A DNA stretch of 64,000 bases from Xylophilus sp. GW821-FHT01B05 (GTDB lineage Bacteria > Pseudomonadota > Gammaproteobacteria > Burkholderiales > Burkholderiaceae_C). Location: contig CP152408.1 of assembly GCA_038961845.1 (NCBI GenBank), positions 4,836,001 to 4,900,000 of the forward strand, given 5' to 3'. The notes under the pieces are model-generated. The model saw only the letters and a program-made list of their open reading frames with translations. It had not been told where the DNA came from and ran no database searches. The position numbers were made by a program, and so were the translations under genes. Below are positions 1 through 7,711 of this stretch, one piece after another; position 1 is the first letter of the stretch, and every line of letters begins with the position of its first letter.

Positions 1-675
1 CCCACCTTCCAGCCCATTCCATCGGTCACCAGACGAGACCACGTGGCGGCAGCGCTGAAGAAGTCCATCCTGGCCGGGCAGATCCCGCCCGGCACGCAAC
101 TGGTCGAAAGCGGCCTTGCCACCCAGTTCGGCGTCAGCCGCGGCCTGCTGCGCGAAGCCATCCGCGAGCTGATCGAGTCCGGCCTCGTGGTCAACCGGCC
201 CTACGCCGGGACTTTCGTGACAGACATCAACGAGCAGATCCTGCGCGACGCCTACGAGGTCCGCCGCGTCCTCGAACGGCAGGCCTACATCAGCCTCTGG
301 CCACGCCGCGATCAGGCGTTTCGAGACGAACTGCAATCACGCTTCGAGCTGATGATGCAAGCCGTGGCGAGCGATGACCTCACCGAAGAAATCAGGGCAG
401 AGGCGCACTTCCACGGCCTGGTCTATGAGCGATGCGGCAACCATCTCATGCCAGCGCTGTGGCAGCAGATGACGCAGAAGATCCAACTCGGCTTCGCCAT
501 CTGCCAGATTTCGCATGCCCCCAAGCTCGACTTCGAGGAAAACCATCGGAGGCTGCTCGAGCTGACGCTAGGAGACGATCTCCACGCGCTATTGGAAGAA
601 CTCGACATTCACCTCAATCGTGGTCTTGCCACCATTGAATTCACGTCTCGCTCTGCCAGCAAGCCGTCTGTCTAG
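1..675 (+). CDS. GntR family transcriptional regulator, FadR/FCD subfamily (5' end outside window)
   Basis: DNA-binding regulator, probably ligand-responsive. The frame is open to the left edge, so the true start lies outside; a GTG at 43 is inside the helix-turn-helix domain and is unlikely to be the start. The visible N-terminus has the GntR winged-helix signature (PPGTQLVESGLA, FGVSRGLLREAI, ESGLVVNRPYAGTFV). The C-terminal ~130 residues look like the all-helical FCD domain, with the usual metal-ligand region (EAHFHGLVYERCGN, then ENHRRLLE). It runs towards the 762-4657 operon and ends 86 bp from it, so it is convergent; its targets may lie upstream, off the window. Family assignment is firm; the ligand is unknown. 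Confidence 0.93.
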   Translation, partial: PTFQPIPSVTRRDHVAAALKKSILAGQIPPGTQLVESGLATQFGVSRGLLREAIRELIESGLVVNRPYAGTFVTDINEQILRDAYEVRRVLERQAYISLWPRRDQAFRDELQSRFELMMQAVASDDLTEEIRAEAHFHGLVYERCGNHLMPALWQQMTQKIQLGFAICQISHAPKLDFEENHRRLLELTLGDDLHALLEELDIHLNRGLATIEFTSRSASKPSV

Positions 676-695
676 CGCCCGGCATGAGAGGGCGC
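675..695 (+). terminator. Possible weak terminator hairpin after the GntR gene
   Basis: GCGCCC (675-680) pairs with GGGCGC (690-695) across a 9-nt loop, overlapping the end of the GntR stop codon. There is no T-run, so it would be at best a weak or bidirectional terminator between two convergent units. Confidence 0.3.
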
Positions 696-761
696 CCCAT
701 CGCGATTCAGCTCTTGGCCGAGTTCAGCGGCCGAGATGCCGGTGCACGATACAGGCTGCGC

Positions 762-1373
762 TCACCGTAGAAAGGTGAACATGCTTCGAACCGGACTCAT
801 GAAATGAGGCCGCACGCGCTCGCTCCAGGCCGTCCCGCGGACGGTCAACCACTCGAAGGATGCCGTGGTCTGTTCCGCAATGAGGTCGTAGCAAGCCAGT
901 GATTGCAGCTCGTCATCGTTGTTCCAGAAACGTTGAGCGCGCACGCAGCCCGGAACACCGGCAAGTCCAGGAAGGTGCTCGTTGTCGTACCAACACTGCA
1001 GTTCGATCTCCCAATCGGGCTCAGGCGTCATTTCCACAACGTAGTGAAAGAGCGCGAGCTCATGCGAGCTGGCGCCGGCAAGGTCCTGCATCAGCGTCAG
1101 GCGCGAGGCCGTCACCGAGGCGCCGTTGCATGCCGCCCTTGCGTCCTCCGCCAGCGCATCCAGCGAGCGCCGCGAGAACGCTGTCCGGTTCGGCAATTGC
1201 AAGTACACGTACGCAATGCCAGCGTGCGCCGACCAGGCACGCCGGGCCACGGTGCAATTGAGCTTTTCATGGATGCGCGTTCCGGCCCATCGCTCATCGA
1301 ATGGTTCAACTGGATCCGATCGCCCGCCAAAGCGCAGAAGCACGACGTCGGTTGGTACTTGATCAAGTGACAT
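762..1373 (-). CDS. Hypothetical protein, dimeric alpha/beta-barrel (ferredoxin-like) type
   Basis: 203-residue protein of unknown activity. The C-terminal half (residues ~105-200) resembles small dimeric alpha/beta-barrel proteins, with a WYDNEHLPGLAGVPGC block at 128-143 like the 'W..NEHlp....vPG' signature of that fold. The N-terminal half has the same alternation of strands and Arg/Trp-rich helices and may be a second degenerate copy. The ATG at 1373 is preferred because it lies 13 nt after the amidohydrolase stop; the frame remains open upstream inside that gene, but those residues look non-native. It is the last gene of the 762-4657 operon, suggesting a role beside the amidohydrolase and decarboxylase-like enzyme (inference). 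Confidence 0.7.
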   Translation of the reverse strand: MSLDQVPTDVVLLRFGGRSDPVEPFDERWAGTRIHEKLNCTVARRAWSAHAGIAYVYLQLPNRTAFSRRSLDALAEDARAACNGASVTASRLTLMQDLAGASSHELALFHYVVEMTPEPDWEIELQCWYDNEHLPGLAGVPGCVRAQRFWNNDDELQSLACYDLIAEQTTASFEWLTVRGTAWSERVRPHFMSPVRSMFTFLR

Positions 1374-1386
1374 AGGCAGACCCCGG

Positions 1387-2328
1387 TCAACCAGGGAATC
1401 GATACAGGGCCTGGGGGTTACGCACCAGCAATTGCTCCAGATATCGCGCATCCGGAGCAATGCGGTCCAGCGCATCCACCAGCCCGCCGTCATCCGGAAT
1501 ATGGGTGTGGTTGGGATGCGGCCAGTCGGTGCCCCAGATGCTGCGTTCCGGAAAGCGCTCAACCAGGATGCGCGCCAGCGCTTCTCCCCGCGTGTACCGC
1601 TCGGCCGGGGACGCATGTGCATCGATACGGTCGATGCCGCTGACCTTCACATGAAAGCGCGGATTCTCCAGAAGCCGCAGCAGCGCCTGGAAGTCAACGC
1701 TCTCCGGTCCGCGCGCAGCATCGACCCGACCCATGTGGTCGATCACCACAGGCACCTGGCTGCGTTGGAGTGGCGCAGCCAGCTCATGCACCAGTTCACT
1801 TTCGAAATGCACCTGCAAATGCATTCCCACAGCGGCCAGACGCGGCGTCAGTGCCAGCACCGCGTCCACGCTTGCACCGTTTGCGATATGCCGCATGAAG
1901 TTGAAGCGCACGCCACGGAACCCTGCCAGAGCCAGGCGCTGCAGTTCGGCATCGGACACATCGGGCTCGACCAGTGCGATGCCGAGATAGCTGCCTTTTC
2001 CGGCTGCGATGGCGTCCTCGACGACGCGGTTGTCCGTGCCGTGCGTGATGGACTGAACGATCACGCAGCGCTCGATGCCCATGGCACGGTGAAGAGCGAA
2101 CAGGGTCTCTTTCGTCGCTTCCAGCGGCGTGGCACGGCGGTTTGCGGCATAGGGAAAGCGGGCCACCGGTCCGAACACATGGACGTGGCTGTCGCATGAC
2201 ATCGGCGGCACCCGAAGCTGCGGGGGCGTTGGATGTTCGAGATAGGTCCTGACCGGAAGGTCTACTTCAGCAGTTGCGGCATGCATGGCAGTGTGTTGTT
2301 GTGGTGCTGATGGCGTCTTGTCGGTCAC
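1387..2328 (-). CDS. Amidohydrolase family protein, 2-pyrone-4,6-dicarboxylate hydrolase (LigI)-like
   Basis: 313-residue TIM-barrel amidohydrolase (Amidohydro_2). The metal-binding HxH is in CDSHVHVFGP (H48, H50); later blocks are VVIDHMGRVDA and GTDWPHPNHTH, the order seen in LigI-type lactonases acting on pyrone or lactone acids from aromatic ring cleavage. The first ~40 residues are a non-conserved extension, so an internal start such as Met43 is possible. It sits 14 nt after the CMD-family gene and 13 nt before the 203-residue protein in one operon with an SDR and a Bug binding protein. Substrate is inferred only: a cyclic ester or amide of a carboxylated intermediate. Confidence 0.88.
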   Translation of the reverse strand: MTDKTPSAPQQHTAMHAATAEVDLPVRTYLEHPTPPQLRVPPMSCDSHVHVFGPVARFPYAANRRATPLEATKETLFALHRAMGIERCVIVQSITHGTDNRVVEDAIAAGKGSYLGIALVEPDVSDAELQRLALAGFRGVRFNFMRHIANGASVDAVLALTPRLAAVGMHLQVHFESELVHELAAPLQRSQVPVVIDHMGRVDAARGPESVDFQALLRLLENPRFHVKVSGIDRIDAHASPAERYTRGEALARILVERFPERSIWGTDWPHPNHTHIPDDGGLVDALDRIAPDARYLEQLLVRNPQALYRFPG

Positions 2329-2342
2329 GCCGTGTTCTCTAT

Positions 2343-2870
2343 CTAGTGCGAGATATTCAATGCCACGAGGAAGCGCGACACCATGTTGTAGGCAGCGATG
2401 GTGGCCACGACTTCCACAGTACCTTGCGCATCATGGCGGGCGTTCACCTGGTCCATCAGTTCCCCAGGGACCTTCACGTCACGCGTCATGCGGTCGGTCA
2501 GCTCCAGCAGCAATCGCTCTTCTTCCGTGAAAACTGCGCCGGGCGCGGGTGCCCGCAGTGCGTCGATCTTTTCCTGTGAGAACCCGGCTTTCAGTGCATG
2601 CGGCACATGGGCCTCGAACTCGAAGGCCGCTTCGTTGAGGACGGCGACGCGCAGGATGATCATCTCGCGCAGATCGGCGGGCAGGCCCGTCCGGTTGCGC
2701 ACGGCAGTCAGCATGGATTCCCAGCCGGCCGCAATGCTCGGGCTGTTGAGCAGCACCTGATAGAGCAGCGAGATGCGGCCGCGCTCGGCCAGGATGCGAG
2801 CCTCGACATCGGCCAGTTCGGGACAGGTGCCAGGCGCGACCAGCGGAACGCGTATATGGCTTGTGCTCAT
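2343..2870 (-). CDS. Carboxymuconolactone decarboxylase (CMD) family protein
   Basis: 175-residue protein of the CMD/AhpD-like superfamily. The helical CMD core spans roughly residues 30-140 (SPSIAAGWESMLTAVR, LPADLREMIILRVAVLN, FEFEAHVPHALKAGFS, EEERLLLELTDRM). It carries the E..H pattern of decarboxylase-like members and no CxxC pair, so it is not an AhpD peroxidase-type protein. The ATG at 2870 overlaps the stop of the upstream Bug gene by 4 nt (ATGA), a typical translational-coupling arrangement; a longer in-frame start is rejected for that reason. In this operon it may act on the same acid handled by the neighbouring amidohydrolase. Confidence 0.87.
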   Translation of the reverse strand: MSTSHIRVPLVAPGTCPELADVEARILAERGRISLLYQVLLNSPSIAAGWESMLTAVRNRTGLPADLREMIILRVAVLNEAAFEFEAHVPHALKAGFSQEKIDALRAPAPGAVFTEEERLLLELTDRMTRDVKVPGELMDQVNARHDAQGTVEVVATIAAYNMVSRFLVALNISH

Positions 2871-3832
2871 TGATCGACCTTGACGTTGCGAGACTTGATC
2901 AGCGCGGCCCACTTGTCCGTGTCCGCCTTCAGGAGCACCGCCAGTTCCTGGGGCGTGGACGTTCGAGGTTCGGCGCCGCCGCGCAAAAGCCTGGCAGCGA
3001 CGTCGGGGTTGGCGATCGCATCGCGCACAGCCTTGTTCAACTGCGCCACCACTGCCGGCGGCGTCTTGGCGGAGACGAACAGGGCATACCAGTTGTTGGT
3101 GTCGACCGCCTTGATGCCCTGTTCCTCGAAGGTCTTGACCCCCGGCAAGGCCGGATGCCGCTTGCCGGACGCGATCCCGATCGCCTTGAGCCGCCCTCCC
3201 TGGACGTGGGGCATGATGGCCGCGACGTCGGCAAACACGCCCTTGACCTGCCCGCCCATCAAGTCGGTGAAAGCTGGCGCCATGCCTTTGTAGGGGACGT
3301 GAAGAAACCGCGCGCCGGTGGACTCCTCCAGTTGGATCAAGGCCAGATGCGGGATGCTGCCGGAGCCGGACGAGGCCATGGGCGTGGATTCCCTGCGGGC
3401 CTTGGCCGCCTTCACGAATTCCGCGGCATCCGTCGACGGATCGCTCGCCCCGACCACCAGCACTTCCACATTGTTGGCCACGAGCGAGACCGGTGAGAAC
3501 TGGCGTTGGGTGTCGTAGGGAGGTTTATCGAGCAAGGATGGATTGATGGCTGCGGCGCCAACGCTGGTGATCCACATCGTGCTGCCATCCGCTTTCGAGC
3601 GCAAGGTTTCGAGGGCACCCAACGCACCGTTGGCGCCGGGCTTGTTGTCGACGATCACCGGGCGCTTGAGTTCACGGCCCAGCTGCTCGGCCAGGGTTCG
3701 CGCCACGAAATCGACCGGCCCGCCGGGGCTGAACGAGGTCACGATGCGAAGCGGCTTGCCGCCGTTCTGCGCGAAGGCAAAGGGCGCGAGTGAGAAGGCC
3801 ACGGCGGCCAGCAGGATGTGTCGCTTGTTCAC
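2867..3832 (-). CDS. Bug/TctC-family periplasmic solute-binding protein
   Basis: 321 residues. An N-terminal signal peptide (MNKRHILLAAVAFSLAPFAFA) is followed by the family opening GKPLRIVTSFSPGGPVD and, later, VIVDNKPGANG, SSGSGSIPHLALIQ and VPYKGMAPAFTDLMGG. Bug proteins bind carboxylated solutes in the periplasm; they may feed TctAB-type symporters or act as sensors. No tctA or tctB gene lies anywhere in the window. It is the second gene of the SDR-led operon, 27 nt after the SDR stop and 4 nt overlapping the CMD gene. This is one of seven Bug genes in 64 kb. Confidence 0.93.
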   Translation of the reverse strand: MNKRHILLAAVAFSLAPFAFAQNGGKPLRIVTSFSPGGPVDFVARTLAEQLGRELKRPVIVDNKPGANGALGALETLRSKADGSTMWITSVGAAAINPSLLDKPPYDTQRQFSPVSLVANNVEVLVVGASDPSTDAAEFVKAAKARRESTPMASSGSGSIPHLALIQLEESTGARFLHVPYKGMAPAFTDLMGGQVKGVFADVAAIMPHVQGGRLKAIGIASGKRHPALPGVKTFEEQGIKAVDTNNWYALFVSAKTPPAVVAQLNKAVRDAIANPDVAARLLRGGAEPRTSTPQELAVLLKADTDKWAALIKSRNVKVDQ

Positions 3833-3859
3833 GTTCTGTCCCCTTCTTTTTTTGCCGCC

Positions 3860-4657
3860 TCAATCGCAACGGGCCGTCATGCCGCCGTCCACGACCAGTT
3901 CGGTGCCTGTGACGAACCGGGCCTCGTCGCTGGCCAGGTACAGGGCGGCGCTGGCCGTGTCGCGGCCGTCCCCCATGAAGCCGAGCGGGATGCGCTTGAC
4001 GCGCGAGGCCAACAGGGCCTCGACATCCCCGCCGCTGCGCTGTCCGGCCAGCCGCACCTCCACCATCGGGGTATGCAACTGACCGGGCACGACCGTGTTC
4101 ACCCGCACCCCGTCCGGCGCATGCTGGACCGCGACCACGCGCGACAGATGGATCACACCAGCCTTGCTGGCCGCATACGCTACCTGGGCACTGCCGGTCC
4201 AGCGCAAGCCCGAGGTAGAGGCCACATTGACGATGGCGCCGCGCTTGCGCTCGACCATGTGCGGAAGAACGTACTTGCAGGTCAGGAACACGCTCTTGAG
4301 GTTGATGTCGATCTGGCTGTCCCAGGCCTCTTCGCTCAGTTGCACCGGGCCGCCTGCGGCAGAGCCGCCCACGTTGTTGATCAGGATGTCTGGCGCACCG
4401 TAGGTTACGAGGCACGCCTGGACCATGGCCTGCACACTGGCGGCGCTGGTCACGTCGCAAATGCAGGAAGTGATGGAAGCGGCCGCATCACCCGCAAGAG
4501 ACAAGGTCTCGGCCAGGCGGTCGGCATCGCGGTCCACCGCGAGCACCCTCGCCCCCTCTTGCGCCAGCCGCGCGGCCATGGCACGGCCATTGCCCCATCC
4601 GGCGCCCACGCAACCGGCGCCGGTCACGATCGCGACCTTGGATTCGAACCTCTTCAT
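3860..4657 (-). CDS. Short-chain dehydrogenase/reductase (SDR)
   Basis: 265-residue NAD(P)-dependent oxidoreductase with a Rossmann fold. The glycine motif is expanded (TGAGCVGAGWGNGRA, residues ~12-26) compared with the usual TGxxxGxG. The rest is classical: ILINNVGG, the Ser of NVASTSG, the YAASKAG catalytic Tyr-Lys, and the C-terminal TGTELVVDGG typical of FabG-like enzymes. It is the first gene of the minus-strand operon and divergent from the LysR gene, with a 103-bp intergenic region carrying a predicted LysR site. It probably oxidises or reduces an alcohol/ketone intermediate; substrate unknown. Confidence 0.92.
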   Translation of the reverse strand: MKRFESKVAIVTGAGCVGAGWGNGRAMAARLAQEGARVLAVDRDADRLAETLSLAGDAAASITSCICDVTSAASVQAMVQACLVTYGAPDILINNVGGSAAGGPVQLSEEAWDSQIDINLKSVFLTCKYVLPHMVERKRGAIVNVASTSGLRWTGSAQVAYAASKAGVIHLSRVVAVQHAPDGVRVNTVVPGQLHTPMVEVRLAGQRSGGDVEALLASRVKRIPLGFMGDGRDTASAALYLASDEARFVTGTELVVDGGMTARCD

Positions 4658-4731
4658 CGTTGCTCCTCGAGTCCCCGGCCCGCCGGGTAAGCCGCAAGTC
4701 TGCGCAGAATGATCCCAAAGTTAAACAGAAT

Positions 4732-4762
4732 GGCATCTATACCAGATATGCTTTAGTCCTAT
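4732..4762. promoter_or_regulatory. Predicted LysR-type operator in the divergent LysR/SDR promoter region
   Basis: The core CTATACCAGATATG (4737-4750) contains the inverted repeat ATCT-N5-AGAT (4735-4747). The 31-bp block matches the block at 7635-7665 at 24 positions by direct comparison. It lies 75-105 nt upstream of the SDR start and abuts the LysR start, a position suited to activating the operon and repressing the regulator's own gene. Confidence 0.6.
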
Positions 4763-5657
4763 GGACCTGAAGCAGCTGGAATACTTTGTCGCCGTCGTCG
4801 AAAAAGGGAGCTTCAGCCGCGCGGCCGCGGCGCTGAACCTGGCGCAGCCGAGCGTCAGCCGCCAGATCGCACTGCTGGAGCAGGAACTGGGGCAGCGCCT
4901 GCTGGAACGCACCGGGCGAGGCGTCACGCCGACGGAAGCCGGACAGGCACTGCTGGCACATGCACGCGTCATGCTCAACGCTGCGGCACAGGCCATGTTC
5001 GAAATCAAGGAGATGAGCGCCGAACCGGCGGGCAAGGTGGTGGTGGGGCTGCCGAATCGCGTGGCCAGCGGCCTGTGCGTGCCGCTCATCCGCGGATTCC
5101 GCCAGCAACTGCCCAATGCCATGCTGTCGGTGGTGGAGGGCCTGAGCCTGTCCCTGCGCGACGGGCTCCTGGCCGGGCGCATCGATGTGGCCGTGCTGTT
5201 CGATCCAGCGCCCACGCCGCTGCTGACCTATGAGCCTCTGATGCGAGAGCGACTGCTGCTCGTCGCGCCCGCCGGCCATCGCTTGCCGGAACGGGTGACA
5301 CTGGCGGCGCTGTCCGACTTCCCGCTGATCCTGCCTGCAGCGCCCAATCCCATCCGAAGCCTGGTCGATGCCGTGCTGCTGCCGCGCGAGATCGGCCTGA
5401 ACATCGTGGCCGAAGTGGGCGCGGTCCACACCGCATTGACATTGGTCGAAGAAGGCATCGCCTGCTCCATCCTGCCCGAGAGCGCCCTGAACCTCAGCCC
5501 TCGGCACAAGAATGTGCAGGTCGCGCCGATCGGCCCTCCGGCGATGTGGAACAAGTTGGTACTGGCGCTTCCGACAGCCCGCCCCAACAGCCGCCTCATG
5601 CAGGAGACCGCGAAGCTGTTGCGTGCGCTGGATTTCCGCATGCATCGGTCGGCCTGA
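4761..5657 (+). CDS. LysR family transcriptional regulator
   Basis: 298 residues. The N-terminal winged helix-turn-helix is classical (MDLKQLEYFVAVVEKGSFSR, then AAALNLAQPSVSRQIALLEQ), and a type-2 periplasmic-binding-like effector domain follows from about residue 90. It resembles CatR/Cbl-type regulators of aromatic or carboxylic acid degradation. It is divergent from the SDR operon and convergent with the Bug gene at 5715-6698. The operator-like block overlapping its start also occurs upstream of the alpha/beta-hydrolase operon, so it is the best candidate regulator of both (inference). Confidence 0.95.
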   Translation: MDLKQLEYFVAVVEKGSFSRAAAALNLAQPSVSRQIALLEQELGQRLLERTGRGVTPTEAGQALLAHARVMLNAAAQAMFEIKEMSAEPAGKVVVGLPNRVASGLCVPLIRGFRQQLPNAMLSVVEGLSLSLRDGLLAGRIDVAVLFDPAPTPLLTYEPLMRERLLLVAPAGHRLPERVTLAALSDFPLILPAAPNPIRSLVDAVLLPREIGLNIVAEVGAVHTALTLVEEGIACSILPESALNLSPRHKNVQVAPIGPPAMWNKLVLALPTARPNSRLMQETAKLLRALDFRMHRSA

Positions 5658-5714
5658 TCGATCCTCGGGAAGCGACCTCTCGGCGGCGTCGCGCCCGCAT
5701 GCGCGTGCCCCGGA

Positions 5715-6698
5715 TCAGAAGTCGATGCGGATGCCCGCGTCCTTGACGGCCTTGCCGATCTTGACCAGGTCGTCCGCAATCAACTGCCTGAACTGCGCCG
5801 GACTGGACTTCGTCGGAACGAACGACAGCTCGGCGAACTTGGCCTTGAGAGACGGGGCGTCGACCGCCTTGGTGATTGCGCTGTTCAGCTGCTGCGTGAT
5901 CTCCGCTGGCATGTCGGCGGGGCCCCAGATGCCGTACCACGACAGCAGTTCGAAGCCGGGCACGCCGCTTTCCGCCAGCGTGGGCACATCCGGCATGGAG
6001 GGGACACGCGTACTGCTAGTCACCGCGAGCGGACGCAGCCGGCCACCGTGCACAAAGGGAGCGACGCCGGGCATCGGCGAGATGGCCGCGGAGACATGGC
6101 CACCGATGACGTCCGTCAATTGCGGCACAGCGCCCTTGTAGGGAATGATCTCCATCTGCAGGCCCAGTGCCCGGTTGACCATCTCTTCACTCAGGTGACT
6201 GGTCGTGCCCAGGCCGGACGTTGCCCAGGTGTACTTTCCCGGGTTGGACTTGGCCAGTTGCACGAACTCCTTCATGGTCTTGGCCGGTACATCGTTGTTG
6301 ACGGCGACGATCAGCGGCACGTATCCGATCTGCCCCACCGGCGTGAAGTCGCGTTGCGCGTCGTAGGTCTGCTTGGCAACCACCAGCGGCAGGTAGGCCT
6401 GGCTGGATGCGTTGAACAGCAGCGTGTAGCCATCGGCCTTGGCTTTCTTCACATGCATCGCCCCCAGAAGACCAGAAGCACCCGGCGTGTTCTCGATCAC
6501 GATGGGCTGTCCCAGCTGGCGCTGCAACTGGTCGGCTACCAGCCGCCCCACGGTATCGATCGAGCCGCCCGGCGTGTAGGGAATCACCATGCGGATCGGT
6601 TTGTTCGGATAGGTCTGTGCGTGTGCGAAGGCACCGATGGACAGCGCAGCTCCCACAAGCGCGAGTCTCCGGACCGAGGGATAGAGGTTCTTGAGCAA
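5715..6698 (-). CDS. Bug/TctC-family periplasmic solute-binding protein
   Basis: 327 residues. A TTG start at 6698 is chosen because a good ribosome-binding site (CAGGAGAC) lies just upstream and the protein then opens with a normal signal peptide (LLKNLYPSVRRLALVGAALS, cleavage after AFAHA). Starting upstream would add about 42 implausible residues that overlap the preceding hydrolase gene. Family motifs are YPNKPIRMVIPYTPGGSIDT, VIENTPGASG, YTWATSGLGTTSHLS and IPYKGAVPQLTDVIGG. It follows the alpha/beta-hydrolase by 25 nt and forms a two-gene operon with it. The ligand is unknown, presumably related to the hydrolase substrate or product. Confidence 0.92.
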   Translation of the reverse strand: MLKNLYPSVRRLALVGAALSIGAFAHAQTYPNKPIRMVIPYTPGGSIDTVGRLVADQLQRQLGQPIVIENTPGASGLLGAMHVKKAKADGYTLLFNASSQAYLPLVVAKQTYDAQRDFTPVGQIGYVPLIVAVNNDVPAKTMKEFVQLAKSNPGKYTWATSGLGTTSHLSEEMVNRALGLQMEIIPYKGAVPQLTDVIGGHVSAAISPMPGVAPFVHGGRLRPLAVTSSTRVPSMPDVPTLAESGVPGFELLSWYGIWGPADMPAEITQQLNSAITKAVDAPSLKAKFAELSFVPTKSSPAQFRQLIADDLVKIGKAVKDAGIRIDF

Positions 6699-6723
6699 GC
6701 TTGTCTCCTGAAGTTTGGACGGC

Positions 6724-7578
6724 CTATGTGTCGCTGCGCGCATCGCAGACACGTCTGGTGAATGACGCGATTGCGTCGGCCATGGCCTGCGGCTGTTCCG
6801 GTGCCATGGCGTGGCCTGCGTCACGGATCACCTGCACCGTCACCCGGTCTCCCAGGCAAGGCTTCATGACGTTGGGGATCACAACGGCATCGTGTTCGGC
6901 CTGCAGGTCCAGGATGGGCACCTCGGTGCCGGCCGAAAAGTAGTCGTCCACCGGTGTCATCCGACGCGCATGGCTTTGCGCTTCGTGCGCCGCTGCGCTC
7001 CATCCGTCCAGCCACACGCGAGGGTCGTGCCCTGGTGCAAAGAACGCACGCTGCAGGCAATCGATCCGCTGTGCCTCAGGCAAGCCGGGATCACCGGCGC
7101 CGTCAATCGCGTCGCGCAGTCGGCTGTAGGGCTTCTCGCCCGACCCTGGCGGCAATTTGCCCGCGGACGCTGCGGCCATGACGACCCCGCATACGAGGTC
7201 AGGGCGATCCGCTGCAAGCGCTCGCGCCGGCTGGCTGCCCCAGGCATGGCCCACGACCACAATGGGCCCGGTGCGTTCATGGTCCAGGACAGCGGCCACG
7301 TCGGCGGCGAAGTCATGCATGTCCAGGGATTGCATCGGCCCCTCGCTGCGACCGATGCCGCGCGGTTCGGGTCGAATCACCCGAAAGCCTTCCTGCGCAA
7401 GGATTGCAGCGACCACGTCGTAGTCCCGGCCCGACCGGGCGAGAGAAGGAAGAATGCAGATCACCGGCCCGCGCCCCTCGTCGGCGTACTCGATACGGAC
7501 CTCGGCCCCATCGCGTGCCGGGCGATAGGTGACCAGCTTGCGCGCCACGGGGGCTTGCGATGCAGCTTGTGCAGTCAT
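6724..7578 (-). CDS. Alpha/beta-hydrolase fold protein with Ala at the nucleophile position
   Basis: 284 residues from the ATG at 7578, which has GGAG nine nt upstream; an upstream ATG at 7593 is possible. The fold is clear: oxyanion region ICILPSLARSGRDYD, then RPEPRGIGRSEG, the nucleophile-elbow strand VVVGHAWGSQ (residues 107-116), LDLQAEHD (Asp230) and RDAGHAMAP (His256). At the elbow the residue that is normally Ser, Asp or Cys is Ala112, read from a GCC codon, while Asp and His are kept. It may therefore be non-hydrolytic or use another chemistry. First gene of an operon with a Bug protein; a LysR-type site lies 57-87 nt upstream of the start. Confidence 0.85.
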   Translation of the reverse strand: MTAQAASQAPVARKLVTYRPARDGAEVRIEYADEGRGPVICILPSLARSGRDYDVVAAILAQEGFRVIRPEPRGIGRSEGPMQSLDMHDFAADVAAVLDHERTGPIVVVGHAWGSQPARALAADRPDLVCGVVMAAASAGKLPPGSGEKPYSRLRDAIDGAGDPGLPEAQRIDCLQRAFFAPGHDPRVWLDGWSAAAHEAQSHARRMTPVDDYFSAGTEVPILDLQAEHDAVVIPNVMKPCLGDRVTVQVIRDAGHAMAPEQPQAMADAIASFTRRVCDARSDT

Positions 7579-7634
7579 GTTGTGTGTCTCCATGACCAGA
7601 GTCTTGCCGGCAACATGATCAAGCGTAATCACAT

Positions 7635-7665
7635 GGCTTCTATAGCAGCTATGTTTTTCTGCTAT
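7635..7665. promoter_or_regulatory. Predicted LysR-type operator upstream of the hydrolase-Bug operon
   Basis: The core CTATAGCAGCTATG (7640-7653) contains the palindrome ATAGC-A-GCTAT (7642-7652). The block matches the LysR/SDR promoter block at 4732-4762 in sequence, in orientation and in approximate distance from the minus-strand start codon. The rest of 7579-7711 is a plain leader/promoter region with no other feature seen. Confidence 0.55.
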
Positions 7666-7711
7666 TCACAAGACCCATTGCGAAATGTCTTGCGCCCGTC
7701 GCTCGCATGCA

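Noticed and set aside
762..1622. Extended 286-residue version of the alpha/beta-barrel protein
   Set aside because: The added N-terminus lies inside the amidohydrolase gene and has a shadow-like Arg/Trp composition; the ATG at 1373 fits the operon spacing.
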